DNA from: Drosophila miranda
Lineage: Eukaryota; Arthropoda; Insecta; Diptera; Drosophilidae
Length of the DNA stretch: 64,000 nt
Direction of reading: 5' to 3'
Assembly (NCBI RefSeq): GCF_003369915.1
Contig: NC_046674.1
Span: 7,564,001-7,628,000, forward strand
The stretch's first letter is position 1. Each line of letters begins with the position of its first letter. Under the pieces are notes generated by a model. The model worked only from the letters and a program-made list of their open reading frames with translations, searched no databases and was not told the DNA's origin. Positions 1-14,198 of the stretch are shown piece after piece. The position numbers and the translations under genes are program-made.

Positions 1-3000
1 CAAAAAAACGCCCGCCAGTATAATAATTATAATAAAGTGATAATTTTGTATATTTTACAGCGTTTTTTTTTTCGTGTCACTCCAGAGCACCCGCTGTCTA
101 TGCCTCGGGGCTGTGTTGGAGCTTGCGTGTTGCGGTGAACAAAAAAAAGAGATGCCGTTTATTTAAATTAACACTGGGACAGCGACACCGAGACCGAGAC
201 CCCCACCTCCGGCGGAGCCAATCGAAGCAACGCCCCCGGGGGCGCAAAGAGTCTTGTAATTAGCCAGCTTCAAAATTGCCCGACGGTTAAATATGCATTA
301 ATTAAGTGTTAAACGCCGTGGCCCCCCGACGCCCCTCGCCCCACCGCCCACCGCGAACTGGGAAAAGTTTACCCAGCTGCCACTAGGGGGGGTGGTGGAT
401 GAGGAGGGGTGAGGGGGTGTTCACATAAAAATAAATAAATTAATGAATGAAACCGCTGCCGGAGGAGACTTTCTATATTGCAGTCTGGGGCCTTGGGCAC
501 TATATTTTGGGGCTATTTAAAAACAATTACGAGCACATTCCCACCGCCACCGCCACCCACACGGGCTCGTAAAAGTGCATCAATCAAATGCCAAGCGGCC
601 CAAACGCGCATGGAAATGGCCAACAAATGTGTCTAGTCATTAAATTGCTTAAAAGCCCGGACTGGGAGACTTCGAGAGTAGAAAATCTGGCAGACGCATT
701 CGATTTAATTGCCTTTCGGTCCGTGGGGCGAGGGGCGAGGATGATGATGATGTCACTACTGGGACTGGCCACAATGACCCTAACTGGCTGCAATGGCAGT
801 TGGTTGCTGCCACTGTTTGACACACTGTCGTCGCATTGTCTGGCGCAGAATTGTTTTTCTGCCTCCACACAGGTACAGTCTGTCCTCCGTTCCGTTCCAT
901 TCCGTTGGACAAACAAGCACAGTTATCGCTACGCAATCTTATCATTATCATTATTTTTGGCACAATCAGCACACAGAAATGGCAATGAACTTGAATGGAA
1001 CGAGAGCATGAACGACGGCCCATTGTCGAAGAGGAATCAACACCGAATTTCTAGGAAAACTCAATGGATGAATGTCGAGTGGTGGAAGGGGGAGTGGAGA
1101 GGGCGTGATAAGCCACTTGACTGTGTGTGAGTGGGGGAACTTAATCAGAACTGCTTTAGGTCATCGATACACATGCTTATAGGGGGTTCCCCTCAATGAA
1201 AACCAAGAAACAATCAATCGCTTAAGCGTCTGGCCTGTAAAGATCCTTAAACAGGGGAATTTCTGGGCTGGCTTCCACTGTACTCGAAAAACTTGTTCAG
1301 CGTTTGTCAGAAGTCCCCCTATTGTCGATTCGTTTATGTAATACTCCCCTTCGCTTTTGACTTTTGTTGCCAGCACTTGTTTGTGCATTTTACTGGGAAA
1401 AGTGCGAGTGCGAGTTTGTGTCCATTTTTCTCGGCATTTAACGTTCGTTTCCATTTGGTTTGGCTCTGGCTCTGGCTCTGTTGCGTGTTGGCTTAACAAT
1501 TAGCACAGCCAGCAGTCAAGTCAATTGGCAATTGGCTTTAGCCTGTTGCCAATTTGAGCAGTCAAGCAGTTGTGCAGCTCATACGGATACATATGTATCT
1601 GTATCTGTTTGGTTGTGTATCTGAATAATCAATTCTGGCAGCGTGTGTCGCTCTGGCCTCAGTTGCATCATCAAAGCACGTGCAGCAGAAAGCGAGCAAC
1701 TAAGTTTAATGCAAAAACGAATACGCATTCGATTTGCCACAAACAAAAAACGTCTTGCAACCAAAGGCCATGGAAAAGCGAGTGTCCCAAAGGCAAAACA
1801 GGGGAAAACTGCAATTGTTTTTGGGGTTCTCTATGGCCGCTGATACCCTGTACTAAGCGCAGGGCAAAGGGTGCCCGGGACACAGCATAAATGGAGAGCA
1901 GGGGTATCCCAATGTCGAGGCAACACCTTTTCGGCGTGTTCTTTTCGTGCTTTTTTTTGTGTGTGTGGCATATAGAAAAACGATTTTCACAGTCAAATGC
2001 ACAAATGAAAATTAAAATGCAAACTGCTGACTGCTGTCTGAAACAGAGACAGCGACGCGAGACGCGAGACACGAGACGGGGGGGAGGGCTACCACTTGCA
2101 TGGTGGCAAGAGGCAAGGGGCATGAACGAGGGGGCATGAGATTGGATCTTGCGATGAGGGGCGATGGGCACTGCCGTCTGACTCATCAGCAGCGGCAGCA
2201 GTCGAACCGAAGAGCGACAATGACGGCCCGGCGACAGTCTGTGCTGCAAGTCTATGCCACGTTAATTTGGCAACTAAAAAACACAAAAAAACAAGAGAAA
2301 AACGCCATCTGTCTTGTGGGTTGGGCAGGCAGTTTTTTGATGCAATTTATTTGGCGGAAAGAAGCAACAAAGGGAGCACTTTTCGGATAAATCCATATTT
2401 TAGATAGTTTCCTCGGGTCTTTCAGCGATCCCTGGGAAACAAACAAAACTACTCGAGTCTCGAGTTGGAGGAGGAGTTGTTGGGGGTCTGGGCTTTCGAT
2501 TTCTTTCGATTTATCAAGATTTTCATGTTCAAATTGCTCATAAAATATCCTATAAGCAACCCCTTCAATTCTGGAGATGGTCTGGCATCTAATTGAACGC
2601 ATTGAAGCGGCTCTTCCACTGCCACGCCCGATGAAAGTGCTGCCAAGTTGTCAGCGTTTTCTCATTTGATATTTTATTTCTTGCATCTTATTTTGTATTT
2701 TTTGTTTTCGATTCGATTTGCCAGAGTCTGGGTCCGAGTCTGCTGGGCATTCGGTCACAGGGTCTTTGACACTTGGTGGTACCCTCCCCCTCCCCCTCCC
2801 CCCACTCCCTTAAGAGGCAATTAAATTGCTAGGGCAGCCCCCAAAAATATCCCCCACACATCTCCGAGAGGAGAGATGCATTGCATAAGCAGCGGGAGCG
2901 GCAGCGGCAGCATCGGTTCTCTTTGGGCCACAAATATTTGCTCGCTAAATTTAGCAGAGCGCCAAAAAAAAAAAACAAAAAAAAAAAACATAAAAAAGGC

Positions 3001-4241
3001 CGAGCAACGGGCCAAAAACATTTCAAATATATATGCACGTACATATATCTTTTTGGCATTTTGCTCAGTTTTTTAATGTTGTAAAGCCCGAAAAGCTGCC
3101 AACATTTTTCCGTTGTGGCTTGATATACGCATCCCATAGATACAAATACAGATACAGATACAGTTCTGGCCAAAATATTTATATTTTTAACCTCAATTTA
3201 TTACAACAATTTTTGGTGCCTTCCCGCCTCTTTTTGTGGTATTTTTCATCAATTTTATTGCTCAAATATTTGTTTAATAAATCACCAAAAACGAAGAGAA
3301 TATTTCATTTAAAATATGAGAAATTTTTATGTTCTGCGGCTTGCATATTTTTCTACAGATTTATTTGTGTCACCAGCGAGGGGGTCGCCTCCCCCTTAAC
3401 CGTGTGCTTTAATTAATTTAAATTTATTTATAGTGTGAAGAGACGTATCTAACGGATTCACACACTGGAGCTCTCTCGCCCACTGCGGTGACACTTGGTT
3501 AGCCATCCGTATCCTCAGATATTTATGATGTCGGGATATTAGCAGGTCCAAATTTATGGCCATACGAAGAGCAGATTCAAATGAAGACAGGGCCAATGGG
3601 CAGCAGTCCACACGTGGATCTCCAGTGGATGAGGGAGAGGGAGAGAAAGCCTTTGCCTTGCCTTTCGCAGAGGAACTGAAGATCAAGCCATAAGAAAATT
3701 ATAACTCAGATACACTCAGAGAAACGAGAACACCCATATTAAATGGTAACCTTCGTTGAAATGGAATACAATTCCCTAAGAAGCCTAATCGAAATATGAA
3801 AAATATTTAAATAATATGAAATATATTTCTTCCTCTCATTCTTTGGCTCCTCTCCTTGGGGATTTGTGCTATTTCTTGGCTTGATATATTTTATCGCCTT
3901 TCGATTTATGTTTTTGGTAAAAAAATAAACCACCACAAAACAAAAAACCTGCAGAAATGATAAACTATTCCCCCGGGATGATGGGAAATTTTTGAATATT
4001 TCCTGCGGGGAATTATTTAAAGCTTATTTCTTATAAATGGCCCAGCGGATAAAGGGGATACATTCCCTGATTTTCCCCCCAAACAACAACAAAAAAACGA
4101 GAAGAAAGCGAGTGAAAATCACAGAGAGAAAACGAGAATAAAACTTGATTAATTAGTGTCAAAATGGAGCTGAAGCGGGATGCCCGCGAAAGCTGGGGCC
4201 AGCCAGGACTACCGTTCGTTCTGCTCCCCTTTTTTTGACGA

Positions 4242-4244
<3 letters not shown>

Positions 4245-4275
<31 letters not shown>
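4245..4275. repeat. poly(G) run of 31
   Basis: An uninterrupted run of 31 G is preceded by a T7 run and GACGAGGA. It is the longest homopolymer in the window. Several proline- or glycine-rich open frames across it are artefacts of the run. Confidence 0.95.
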
Positions 4276-4277
<2 letters not shown>

Positions 4278-4827
4278 AAACGGGACTCCTGTCATTTGGC
4301 AAATTAATGGAATCAGCGTGGCTATTAGCCAACTGCGGCGTCCAGCTAGCCGGATAGATAGAGGGAGGGGGAGAGGGAGAGGGAGAGGGGGAGAGCTCTC
4401 TACCAACGGTGGGTAATTTATCTTTTAGCGGCAATTATCGATCGCGTTTCGCGTATGAGAAAAATTTAACTTTCTGTTCGGTTTGCCGTTAGGTCTTTTA
4501 GGTCCAAAAACTTAATGGTTTATCTATGTTTTTGCTATTAGGTAACTGTCAGAGGTACAGATACACAGATACAGATACAGACAAGGGTAGGCACACGGCC
4601 AGAGTCGCGTCGAGTCGATGGACTGTTGTTAACTTGGCTTATTGAGTTGTACTCCCTCCCCCTGAACCCGGGCCTGGCCTCGGCCGCGACCTTTTTATCG
4701 CTGGCCCAAAGTATCTGCGCAAAAGTCGTCGTCATCGTCATCGTCGTTGTCGTCGTTTGGCCGATGGCGGGTTTTCTCAAGTAATTTCCTAGTGCCGGTT
4801 TCTGGTAATGAAAAATGGATAAGGAAA

Positions 4828-4850
4828 ACACACACACACACACACACACA
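4828..4850. repeat. (CA)n microsatellite
   Basis: A pure CA dinucleotide run of about 23 bp. Similar CA/GT runs occur near 6,453-6,475, 7,087-7,106, 9,990-10,014, 19,231-19,252, 19,282-19,300, 36,034-36,058, 37,132-37,150, 40,174-40,192 and 45,955-45,974. Confidence 0.9.
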
Positions 4851-7800
4851 GGAAAAAGGGGAGCGCCAAGAAAAGGGAGCGCAGAGCCAAGAAGAAGGAA
4901 ACACACAATTTTTGGCACGCGAAAACTTGCGCTTTATTCAATTTTCAAATGTTTGGGCAGCGATCCGACCCCCCCCCCCCCCGACCCCCCCGACCCACCG
5001 ACCGACCCACCGCCATGGCGTATGAGCGAGCTTCCGCTTTGCCTCACTTCCGTTCGTTGCGGCGTTGAACGGGAACGAGAACTCCTGTCTGGGCTACGGC
5101 TTCGGCTTCGGCTCCGTTTGTCCACTCTCAATCCAAAAATATTTCAAGCAAAAACATGAACAAAGAGCGCGGCGCGGCGCGGCTCGGCGCGGCCCGGCAA
5201 TCATTCATTCCTCCCCATTGACGGAGGGGGGGGGCGTTTTTCCAGTGCTGTTTAGGGGTGCGCAGTGTTGGGTTTTGGGTGGCTCGTCCGTCCTGCACAA
5301 CCTTTTTGTGTGCGTGCGTGCGGCAGTGTTGTTGTTGTTGTTTTTTGCATGCGACATCAATGTCGTTTCGTTTGGCGTCGGCAAACTTTTTGAGCTGTTT
5401 GCCACTCCCCCCCACCGCCCACCCCACCCCATTAACCCGTGGCCCCCGTACACTGCGCGAGCACCACCTGCCACCGAGCCCGATATCTGCCCCCCCCCCC
5501 CCCCTGCCTCCGCTCGTGGCCCATCTTTTACCGTTAATTAAGATGAATGCGTTTGTGCGTTTAACGGCTTAAATGGAACGGAAGTTTGTCTGACGAGGCG
5601 TCTATTATCCTGCCCCCATCCGCGTCTCCAGGCTGTCCCTGTCTCTGTTCGCTTTCTCTCAGTGTACGCTTGTAGTTTTTGGGCACAGTTTTTTTTTGGT
5701 CTCATATGACCCCCCGGCAGGCACAATCTTTAATATTCAAATGGAAAAAAGGATAAATGGATGGGATGGCGGACAGCCAGCAAAAAGTACAACTGCTTTA
5801 CGACCATTATATAAATAAGAAATCTGACATAATGTTTCGGGGGATGACAGTGTGAATGATAAGTGATGTTTGTCACGCTCAACGAACGCTCCAAGGAAAT
5901 GCTCAACTTTAACGGCAACAGCAGAGAGCCGCACAGACAGGACGGCATTTCGCCAAAGTTTTTCTGGGTCCCAAAAGTTTTCCTTGCGAATGGGGGGCGG
6001 GGCGCCACCGACTTTAATGTGAAGTTTATGCTGTTTTTTATCTGTAATTAAATGGCGAAAAGCTCTCCCCAAAAAAGTTACACGGCACGAAAGATTATTA
6101 AAGGTCGAGGAGGAATACGCTTAGGAAATGGAAAGTTTCCTTCAACAAAAAATATAAATAAAATCGAGTCCGGTATCTGCCAGATACAAAGCTCTTTTCT
6201 TGTTTCCTTCTACCAAAAATTCGCGAACATTTATGACCCTCCATGTGATGCCATTTCTAAGAAACTTTTGCTCAAGCGTTAGGCATCTTTTGGGGCCCCC
6301 CCTCCCCCCGCCCGCCGCCTCACAATTTGCATGAAATCGATAGGAAAAAGCGTTCCCAATGGCAGGCGGTCGCGTATCTGTCGCGGTGGCTAACCCATCG
6401 TTTAAATACATATTTCTTGTTGCGTGCCGCAGATTTATGCCATGCCACAAGCCACACACACACACACACACACACCAAACAAATCGCGAAACAGAGACGG
6501 AGACAGAGACTTTTGTCATGTTGCGTGTTTGCGCAGTTAATGCGACTATAATTTAATATTTTGCTGTGTGTATCCGATAGATACTCGCTCTGTAGCCGTA
6601 TCTATCCGCCCGTCTGTCTGTCTGCCTGAAGGGGGTCTCTGGGATACTCTCGATTCAACCCTCCTCCATCTGGAGGGCAGATTTTTTTCCATTTGAGGGA
6701 TGGTTTCTGCCTGCTTTCCGTGTTGCAATTGTCGGTGTGGTGCGGCCTGGCCTGGCCTGGCTGCTGCTTTTGACTGATGAGTTTCAACACTCTGCCGGCA
6801 GGGGCAGGGACGGGGGAGAAGGGCAATCAGCAACCCTCTTCAGCCCAGAAATTAAGTTGTGTCGAAATCGATTCCAGAGTCAGTGCCACAGAGCCACAAA
6901 GCCAGCGCGGGCTGATGTTTGCGTGGGGCATGGAGGATGTCGACGCCAACCGCATGTCAATCATAATTAAAACTTTTGGGGTAGTCAGGGCGGGCAGGCA
7001 GGCAGGCTGGCAGGCAGGCAGGCAGGGCCTTTGGGGAGGCATGGCTCTATCTTATCCAACGCTTGATTGCTTTCCACGCTTCTATCCACACACACACACA
7101 CACACATACAGACATGTCCATTCCATTTATCCATAGAAACTGCAGTCAGTCGCTGGTCAGCAGCTCATTCATGCATCCATCTATCTGCCGCCCCTCATTC
7201 ATGCCTCATTCATTCATCTTCAGTCCCCTCTATCAGACATTGCTGCCAAATACGGCAACATCGTCGTCGTCCCCCATTCTGCGACTCATTATCAATTTTC
7301 CATGCTGCAGCAGTGCGTTCGGTGGGTCGTGCCTTCGTTTGTCTGTCCGTCGATCTGTCCAACTGTCAGTGGCAGCAACTAAGCCCGGGCACTGTGCCAC
7401 ACAGTCTCCAATCCAGGCATTCGCCGCCACCCTTTCTGCTTCAGTTCTTTTCCTTGTGCGACGTCAATGTGTCTGCCACACAATAGTTGCCAGTAGTCGT
7501 GTCAAGGCAGTCGCTGTTCCGTTCCTTCTCTAAAGACCTCCAATTGTTGGGATTTGCCACTGGGTTTCTGCTGCTCTTTTGGGGCATTGGGACAGCACTT
7601 GTACTTGTTTCATGCCACAATAAATACTATATCACGCGTGTGGCAAGCTTACCTGAAAGAAAAGAAACGTAATACCAAAGTTAGTTACAGTTTAGATACA
7701 GATACAGTCATGCAGCAGTGCCCCTCGGCTTCAAAGAGACCTCAGATACCCACAAATATAGTATCTTATAGAGAAATGTGTTTACGCATCATGCAGCAGC

Positions 7801-9495
7801 CTCCCTCGGTCGCTGATCTCACAGATAAATGAGGCCTTTGAGGCCCCTAAGGTGCTCTCTCTCCCTCTCCGAAATGGTGCCCACTTCTTGGGGCATCCCA
7901 GAGATCTCCCTTCTGCTCCGCTATGCACCGCATTTATTTACAAAATTTCCTCCCAGTTGTTTAATGAATTTTTGTTTTCGGATTTAATTATGTGGCAACA
8001 GCGGAAGGGAACAAGGGAAGGGGAAACGGATCAGTCTTTGATTGAAGCAAAGATTTGTTTGGATTTCTTGCCTCCGATTTGTTTGTGCGCGCGCGTGTCA
8101 AAGTTCAACATCCCTGGCGTCTATTTTGGGGGTGACGGGGGGTTCTTTTATTGAGTGAAAAACGTTCCTCTCGATGCTCGCGCTGTCTCGTCTGTGTGGC
8201 GGCAATTAAAAGCCATTTGCCACCCAGCTGCCGGACAGCCAATGAGGGGCGGAGAGTCGGAGAGTCGGAGAATCAGGCGTGTCGGGTCAGAGTTCATGCC
8301 TGGCCAAGTGGAAGACTGGCGCTGACTGACTGACTGCCTGCCTGCCTGGGCAGAGTGGGGTTCTGTTCGTGGATGCACATGACACTTTTGCCTTGAATAA
8401 AATATGATGTTGCGCCCCCGTCCTGCTGCTGCCCCTGCATCCTGTTGAAAGATAAATAACTCCCTGCACTGCACTTGCCACTGGCTGCCGCAATTCGTTG
8501 CACGCTGGAGTACCGAAACGCGTTGACACGCACAAAAAAAAAATAAAATAAAAATAAAATACAAAAAATAGCTTGTTGCAAGTGTAAAAAGAGGGGGCAC
8601 TGATGGCCACTTATGCCACACAGAACCACTAGGGTTATTGGAAAAGTTTTTCTCGCCCTGAAATTGACAGCTTGGAAAATGCGGCGGGGGAAAACTTATT
8701 AATCATTTTAAAAATATTTTTCGAGTAGCGCTTGACAGATGGAAACATTTTCGCACTCTTTGTGGCTTAGTATTCGTGTGTGTGTGTGCGTGTGCGGTGG
8801 TATTGGTGAGCTTTGGCAATCAAAGGCGAGAGCTTTTAAGCTCTGTCACACGCGTCGTGTGTGTGTGAAAGCTGTACGTCCCAAAACAGTGGGTAGATCC
8901 CCGCCTTTTAAGCCCTTCTCTTGCGTGGATTAACCCTGTTTCTGCCAAGAGCTGACATCCATTTCATAAGCCAAAAGATGTATCCATATTAACCCTATAA
9001 AATGTACATATGCATGTGTATTTCGTATGTATATTAACCCCATAAGATACACAGATGAACGAGTAGTCCTGTCATCTCCTTCAGCACAGACACACTTTCA
9101 AGTGGCAGGCACGGGGGCGCATTATATGCAGAGGCCTCGCTCTGCCTCGTGCCGCAAGTCCCATGCCTTGTGCGTTCCTTGATGCTTGAATTTTGTTCAG
9201 CATTTTCGCAGGCCTTAAATCAGAGCAATTTGTATGCATTAAATGCACAGAGACTGAGAGACAGCCAGAGAGAGATTTACGTAATGCCCACCCACATGCC
9301 ACATGCCACATGCCTGTCCAGACAGCAGCCTCTCACACCCCCACCCCCTCCCAACGGTCTAACAAGGCCCCACCCTTGGGGTGCTGTCGAGGTCGTGCCT
9401 CTTGTCGCATTTTACTTGACATTTTTCATGGGATGGGGTTGGACCTCCCCCCCCTCGAGAGGGCCGTCTGTCTGTCAAAGCGGAAGCTCCAATAT

Positions 9496-9521
<26 letters not shown>
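9496..9521. repeat. (GA)n microsatellite
   Basis: A pure GA run of about 26 bp. Other GA/CT runs lie at 11,014-11,050 (CT-rich), 11,415-11,433, 12,794-12,827, about 34,534-34,552, 34,806-34,822, 38,600-38,614, 40,529-40,551 and 41,151-41,182. GA runs are the sequence class bound by GAGA factor/CLAMP, so they may be functional. Confidence 0.9.
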
Positions 9522-9528
<7 letters not shown>

Positions 9529-12500
9529 CCCGCACAGAGGTCAAAGTCAAGAGCGACAAAAAGCGTTGATGATTCTATTTGTTTACCCTGCGCTGTTTTT
9601 AATCAACTACCAACTGTGTCCAAAAAAAAAAGAGGAAACAAATTGTTGCAGCAGCCGCGCGTTTGGATGCCTGCAAATGAGGAAGTTCTTACTTGAAAGA
9701 CGCCTTCAAATGGGCCTCAAGTGAGGCCGGCTGGATGGCTGGATGGGTGATCCACTGTGTCTCCCCCCATAGTGCCCGACATAACAATAAATTTGTACAG
9801 TCAACTACATAATTAACAGGCACCACACACTACACTACGGCTACCACGAGTATTACGAGTATGGCCCTTTCCTGGGGGTCGGACACACAGCAATTACAAC
9901 CGAGAAAACAGCAACAACAAACAGCCACAACAATGCGGCGGCACTCTCATTCGACTTTTGTTTTATTGCAAAACATTCATCGCCATTTGCACACACACAC
10001 ACACACACACACACGTACAGTGTTGTTGTTGTTGCTCGTGTTTTTCCAGGATTGCAGGATTGCTGAATGTTTTCTGTGCTTTTTTTTTTTGGTTGATTGT
10101 TGCTTTTGGTGTTGTTTTCGGTCGTTTGGTTGAACGATAAAATCTGTGAAATAACTGGCCCCCAAAGGGAAATTCATGACACAATAAACGATATTTGTAT
10201 GCTCTTTTTCATTACAGAGAGAGGGGGAGAGGGGTAGAGGGGTAGAGGGAGAGGGAGAGAGAGTTTCGAAACTCTGCACAAATTTCCCCTAAGCGAGAGG
10301 CTACAATTCCACATGAGGGGAGGGTCTTAGGAGGGTTTTCCATGCATAAACTTCAGACATTAGTTTTTTATTCAATTTTTAAAAATTTCTTACCGAAAAA
10401 GTGAATACCCAAATTGATTAAAAATTAAGGAAAGTCTCTTAAAATTATTTATTTTATTTATTTCAGATTTCAAGAGCCATCCATTTCGATCCCAAAAGCT
10501 ACTTTCTTTACAAGACACACTTCTAGGAGAGAGTTAATCACTTCCACGATCCGAACCCAATACTTTTCATCGAAAACAGTTTCTAGAATTTGCCTATACC
10601 ATTTTTTAGTGGAATCACAGAGGGGAAAATGGCATTAGAAATGGAAAATGCAATCGGTAAGAGCTCCCTTCCTTCAGAAATTAAACTTCTTAAGTTCCGC
10701 AATAGTTCACTGAACTAGTTCTAGTCCCACAATTAGTTCCATAAGCTCTGATGTGGGAGTAGCGCTCTGCCCCTTTGGGGATTGCTGTCAACACTTCCTC
10801 TTTCGATGGCAAACTCCATGCAAAAGTTACTTTATCCCCAAAACTCATGCCACATGGACATTTCCCTAATTCCCCTGATGGCCATTTCCCCTCCCCTCCC
10901 ACCCCTCCACCACCCTTGTTCCCTTCTTAGCCAGCAATTTGAGTACCGATTCCATGACGACTGACCCCCACACCCCCCACCAACGGGGAGAAGGGGAGCA
11001 GTGGAGGTGGTTCTCCCTCTCTCTCTCTTTCTCTTTCTCTCCTTCTCTCGTTTACAAATTAAGCACTTGCCAAAATGGCCAAGCAAATTAATTTTTATTG
11101 CCTACAGAGTTATGTAAAATATGGTCTCCCTTTTGCTCGTTGTGGGGGCTGGTGGTGGGGGGGTTGTCTTCCTTATAGAGTGAAGCCTTGTAGGCAAAGT
11201 TTCGGATCTCGTCTACTTAGAGAGCAGCCATATTCTCTACCAGAAATTGTCAAAGTTTTCTTTACAAAATTGACTGGGAATTGGTGGGAGGGATGTGGGG
11301 TTTTTGGCGGTATCTTGGGGCCAGGCAGTACTTATTACAGGCTGCCGCCTGACAGACAGTTATTTAGTGCAGGGATTTGCACTGATAACAACAGCCGCAG
11401 CAGCAGCAGCAGCAGAGAGAGAGAGAGAGAGAGGGAGGCAGTATCATCATCAGCAGCAGCCGGAAACGGAAGCGGCGGCCAACACTTGTCGGCTTTGGCT
11501 GTGTTTTTTTTTCCCATCTATGTGAGCATCTGTTTCCCCCTCTCTCTCTCTGCCCCCTCTCCCCCTTTCGCTCTGCGTGTCTTTTGGTGGGCTTAAATAA
11601 TGTTCGAAGCTTAAGCGATAAGCGCGGTCTCTCTCTTTGATTCTCGCTTCTAGGCAGCGAGGTGGAGAAGGAGGGTGGGAGGGAGGTATATCATTAGATG
11701 GGGAATTATGTGCAGTATTTAATTGCAATAATCACACCAACAAAAACCGAGTAAAGGGCGGCACTATACACGGGTATTTCTTGGCTATACTTTTGCTGTT
11801 CTTTGGATTGAAACTTCTCTAAAGATAAACTTCCTAAGAAGCACAGCCTCCAACAGGAAAATCTCTGATAAATTCTTCAATGAAAGGTTCCACAAGATTT
11901 CTCTCAAAAATCTCTTTGTGTGGGAATAAAAATAAAGCTCCCAGATGATCGTTTAAGAACGATTCTTTGGCAGTGAACATGAGAAGGCCTTCCTCCTTTG
12001 GAGTCCCAAAGATCTCTCTCTCTCTTTCTCTTGCCTACTTCCCCCTTCAATCTACGCTTTTGGGGCAGATTTTCTTGAATTTTCTTAACCAAAATTCTTT
12101 GAAAATCTTCCGAGCTACCGTTTGATGGCAACTTGTTAAGGAAAATCTTTGAAAATTAAATTTTAACTACAAATTTCATATTTGGGAAAGCAAGTGGGAT
12201 TTTCCAAAGATTTGATATTAAATTCTCTTTGGCTCCGGTGTTGTGCCCCCTTCAAAAATGTATTCCCCTCCCTCTTCTCTGCTTGCACGTCCTTCGAGTA
12301 CTCCTGCCAGCAGGACTCTTTGCCATGACGTGTGTCCATCCACGTGTCGTCCTTTTCTGCATGTCGAGCGACCTATTATTTATTGATATCCTTTATTATT
12401 ATTGTTATTATTATTGTTTTCATTCCACTGAAGCAGCGAAAGAGAGCGGGAGAGGCGACACAGACTCGCAATCGCATGAATTTCTGGTCTGTGTTGCAAA

Positions 12501-12791
12501 TTGAAGTGGCACGAATACAGGGTGGAATTCTGCTTGTTTTTTGGGGAGGCAGAAGGCGCTGCTTTAAGTGTCACTCATACGCTGCCATTCGTCTGGGCAG
12601 GGTCAAAGCGGGGACATGCCATTTGTTTAATCAATTATTTATTGGGGCAGCAGACAGCCAGTGGCAGTGGCTGTGGCAGTGGCAGTGGCAGTGGCAGAGA
12701 CAGGTGTCTCTTAGCTCTTAGCCATATGGAAACAAAAGGACAAAGACTGTTCGTTGAAATCTTTTCCATTCAATTGTTAAAAGTTATAGCC

Positions 12792-12793
<2 letters not shown>

Positions 12794-12827
<34 letters not shown>
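12794..12827. repeat. (CT)n microsatellite
   Basis: A CT run of about 34 bp, the longest GA/CT run in the window. An (AATC)n array follows at about 12,852-12,870. Confidence 0.9.
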
Positions 12828-12829
<2 letters not shown>

Positions 12830-14170
12830 TTGGCAATCATAAATATGCATTAATCAATCAATCAATCAATCAGTCACTCAGTGAGCAGGTCCGACAGCCC
12901 AAAGAGTTTATCAATAATATTGATACGTAAAAAAGGTCGGGCAAGAGGTCACCGCTTCTCGGCAGACTCCGCTAATTGGCATTGAAAGGCGCCCGAGGGC
13001 TCCAAGGGTATTTCTGCATTCAATTAAGACCGGAAATGCAAAAGGAAAGAATCAGCGATAAGGACACCGCCAAACGAGTGCGCATGCAGATTCGCTTCGA
13101 GCCGCAATAAATGTTCAACGTTGCTTTAATTAACGCAATTAAATGTCGAGTGTGAATAATTGAAATATGCCTCATAACGAGAGAAGCGAGAGGGAGGAGA
13201 GAGTGGAAAGCAGGAAACGCAGAACATGGCATGGAAAATAAATATATTTTATTGTTCTTGCAGGAAAAATACTGCAGAAAAGGTACTTTTATTCGCGGTT
13301 TAAAACACAGCAAACGTCTCTGTGGAATATTTATTTTTTCGAGAATTCTTGGAGATTAATTTCCATATAAAAATATTATTCAGAAAAGCCTGCGCTTTAG
13401 CCTCTCGAAGGATCCCATTAAGGCTTTGATTTCGATTATTAATTCTTTAAATAATAGTAGCCCTCCCCTGGAGGTATCGAGGAGCTTTCTGTGGCAAAAG
13501 CGGCTCTTCTTCTCTGCCCCAAAACCCACTGAATACGAAGATGGACTCCTCCACCCATCACCTATGCTTTGGGTAAAGGAGCAGACCCGAAAAGGGCCAA
13601 CTATCGAGAGATTTCCACAAGTGTTTACTCGGCAAAGCCCCAGAAATGAGGTGGAAAACTCTCTGCTCTGCCTGCCAAACTATTATTTTCCTTTGGGGAA
13701 AACTCCATTTTTTCCGGGAAACTTGTTCAATTCCGTAAGTGCTCTCCGTGTAATACCTTTACGGGATTCCAGAAAAAGCTGCTTAAAATACAGTTGTAAG
13801 GAGGCGGCACGGCACACTGCCACTTGAGTGAACAAAGAAAACTTACAAGCGGCTGGCTTTGGCCCGATTGTTGTTGTGCTCATGGGGCATGCCCCATGGC
13901 AGTGGGTGGTGGGTGTGGGGCAGTGGGAGTTACTTCTCGCTAATTGCTGCTTTGTTGGCCATCAAGTTCCGGTGATTAAGAGTGTAAGCCGAAGCCGCCA
14001 AAAAAGCTATGCAGAGTCACGAAACTGGACTCCTCTCCTGCCACTTGTTGCACGCTCTCTCCCGCTCCCTTTCCCCCCCAAAAAGTGCTGCTGCAGTAAT
14101 ATTTCATCACGATATCCTGCTTAGTGTTTTTTTTGTTTCAATTAAAAGTTGTAAATTTGAAATGAGACGA

Positions 14171-14198
14171 CGGATACGGATACGGATACGGATACGGG
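14171..14198. repeat. (GGATAC)n array
   Basis: Four tandem CGGATA-type hexamers. The unit is one base different from the AGATAC hexamer that is dispersed at 27-32 kb. Confidence 0.85.

Noticed and set aside
588..1130. 180-codon open frame in the left part of the window
   Set aside because: No domain, mixed composition and no splice or promoter context; one of many similar chance frames.
13426..13827. 133-codon open frame in the dally intron
   Set aside because: No recognisable domain or codon bias; an exon here cannot be supported without conservation data.
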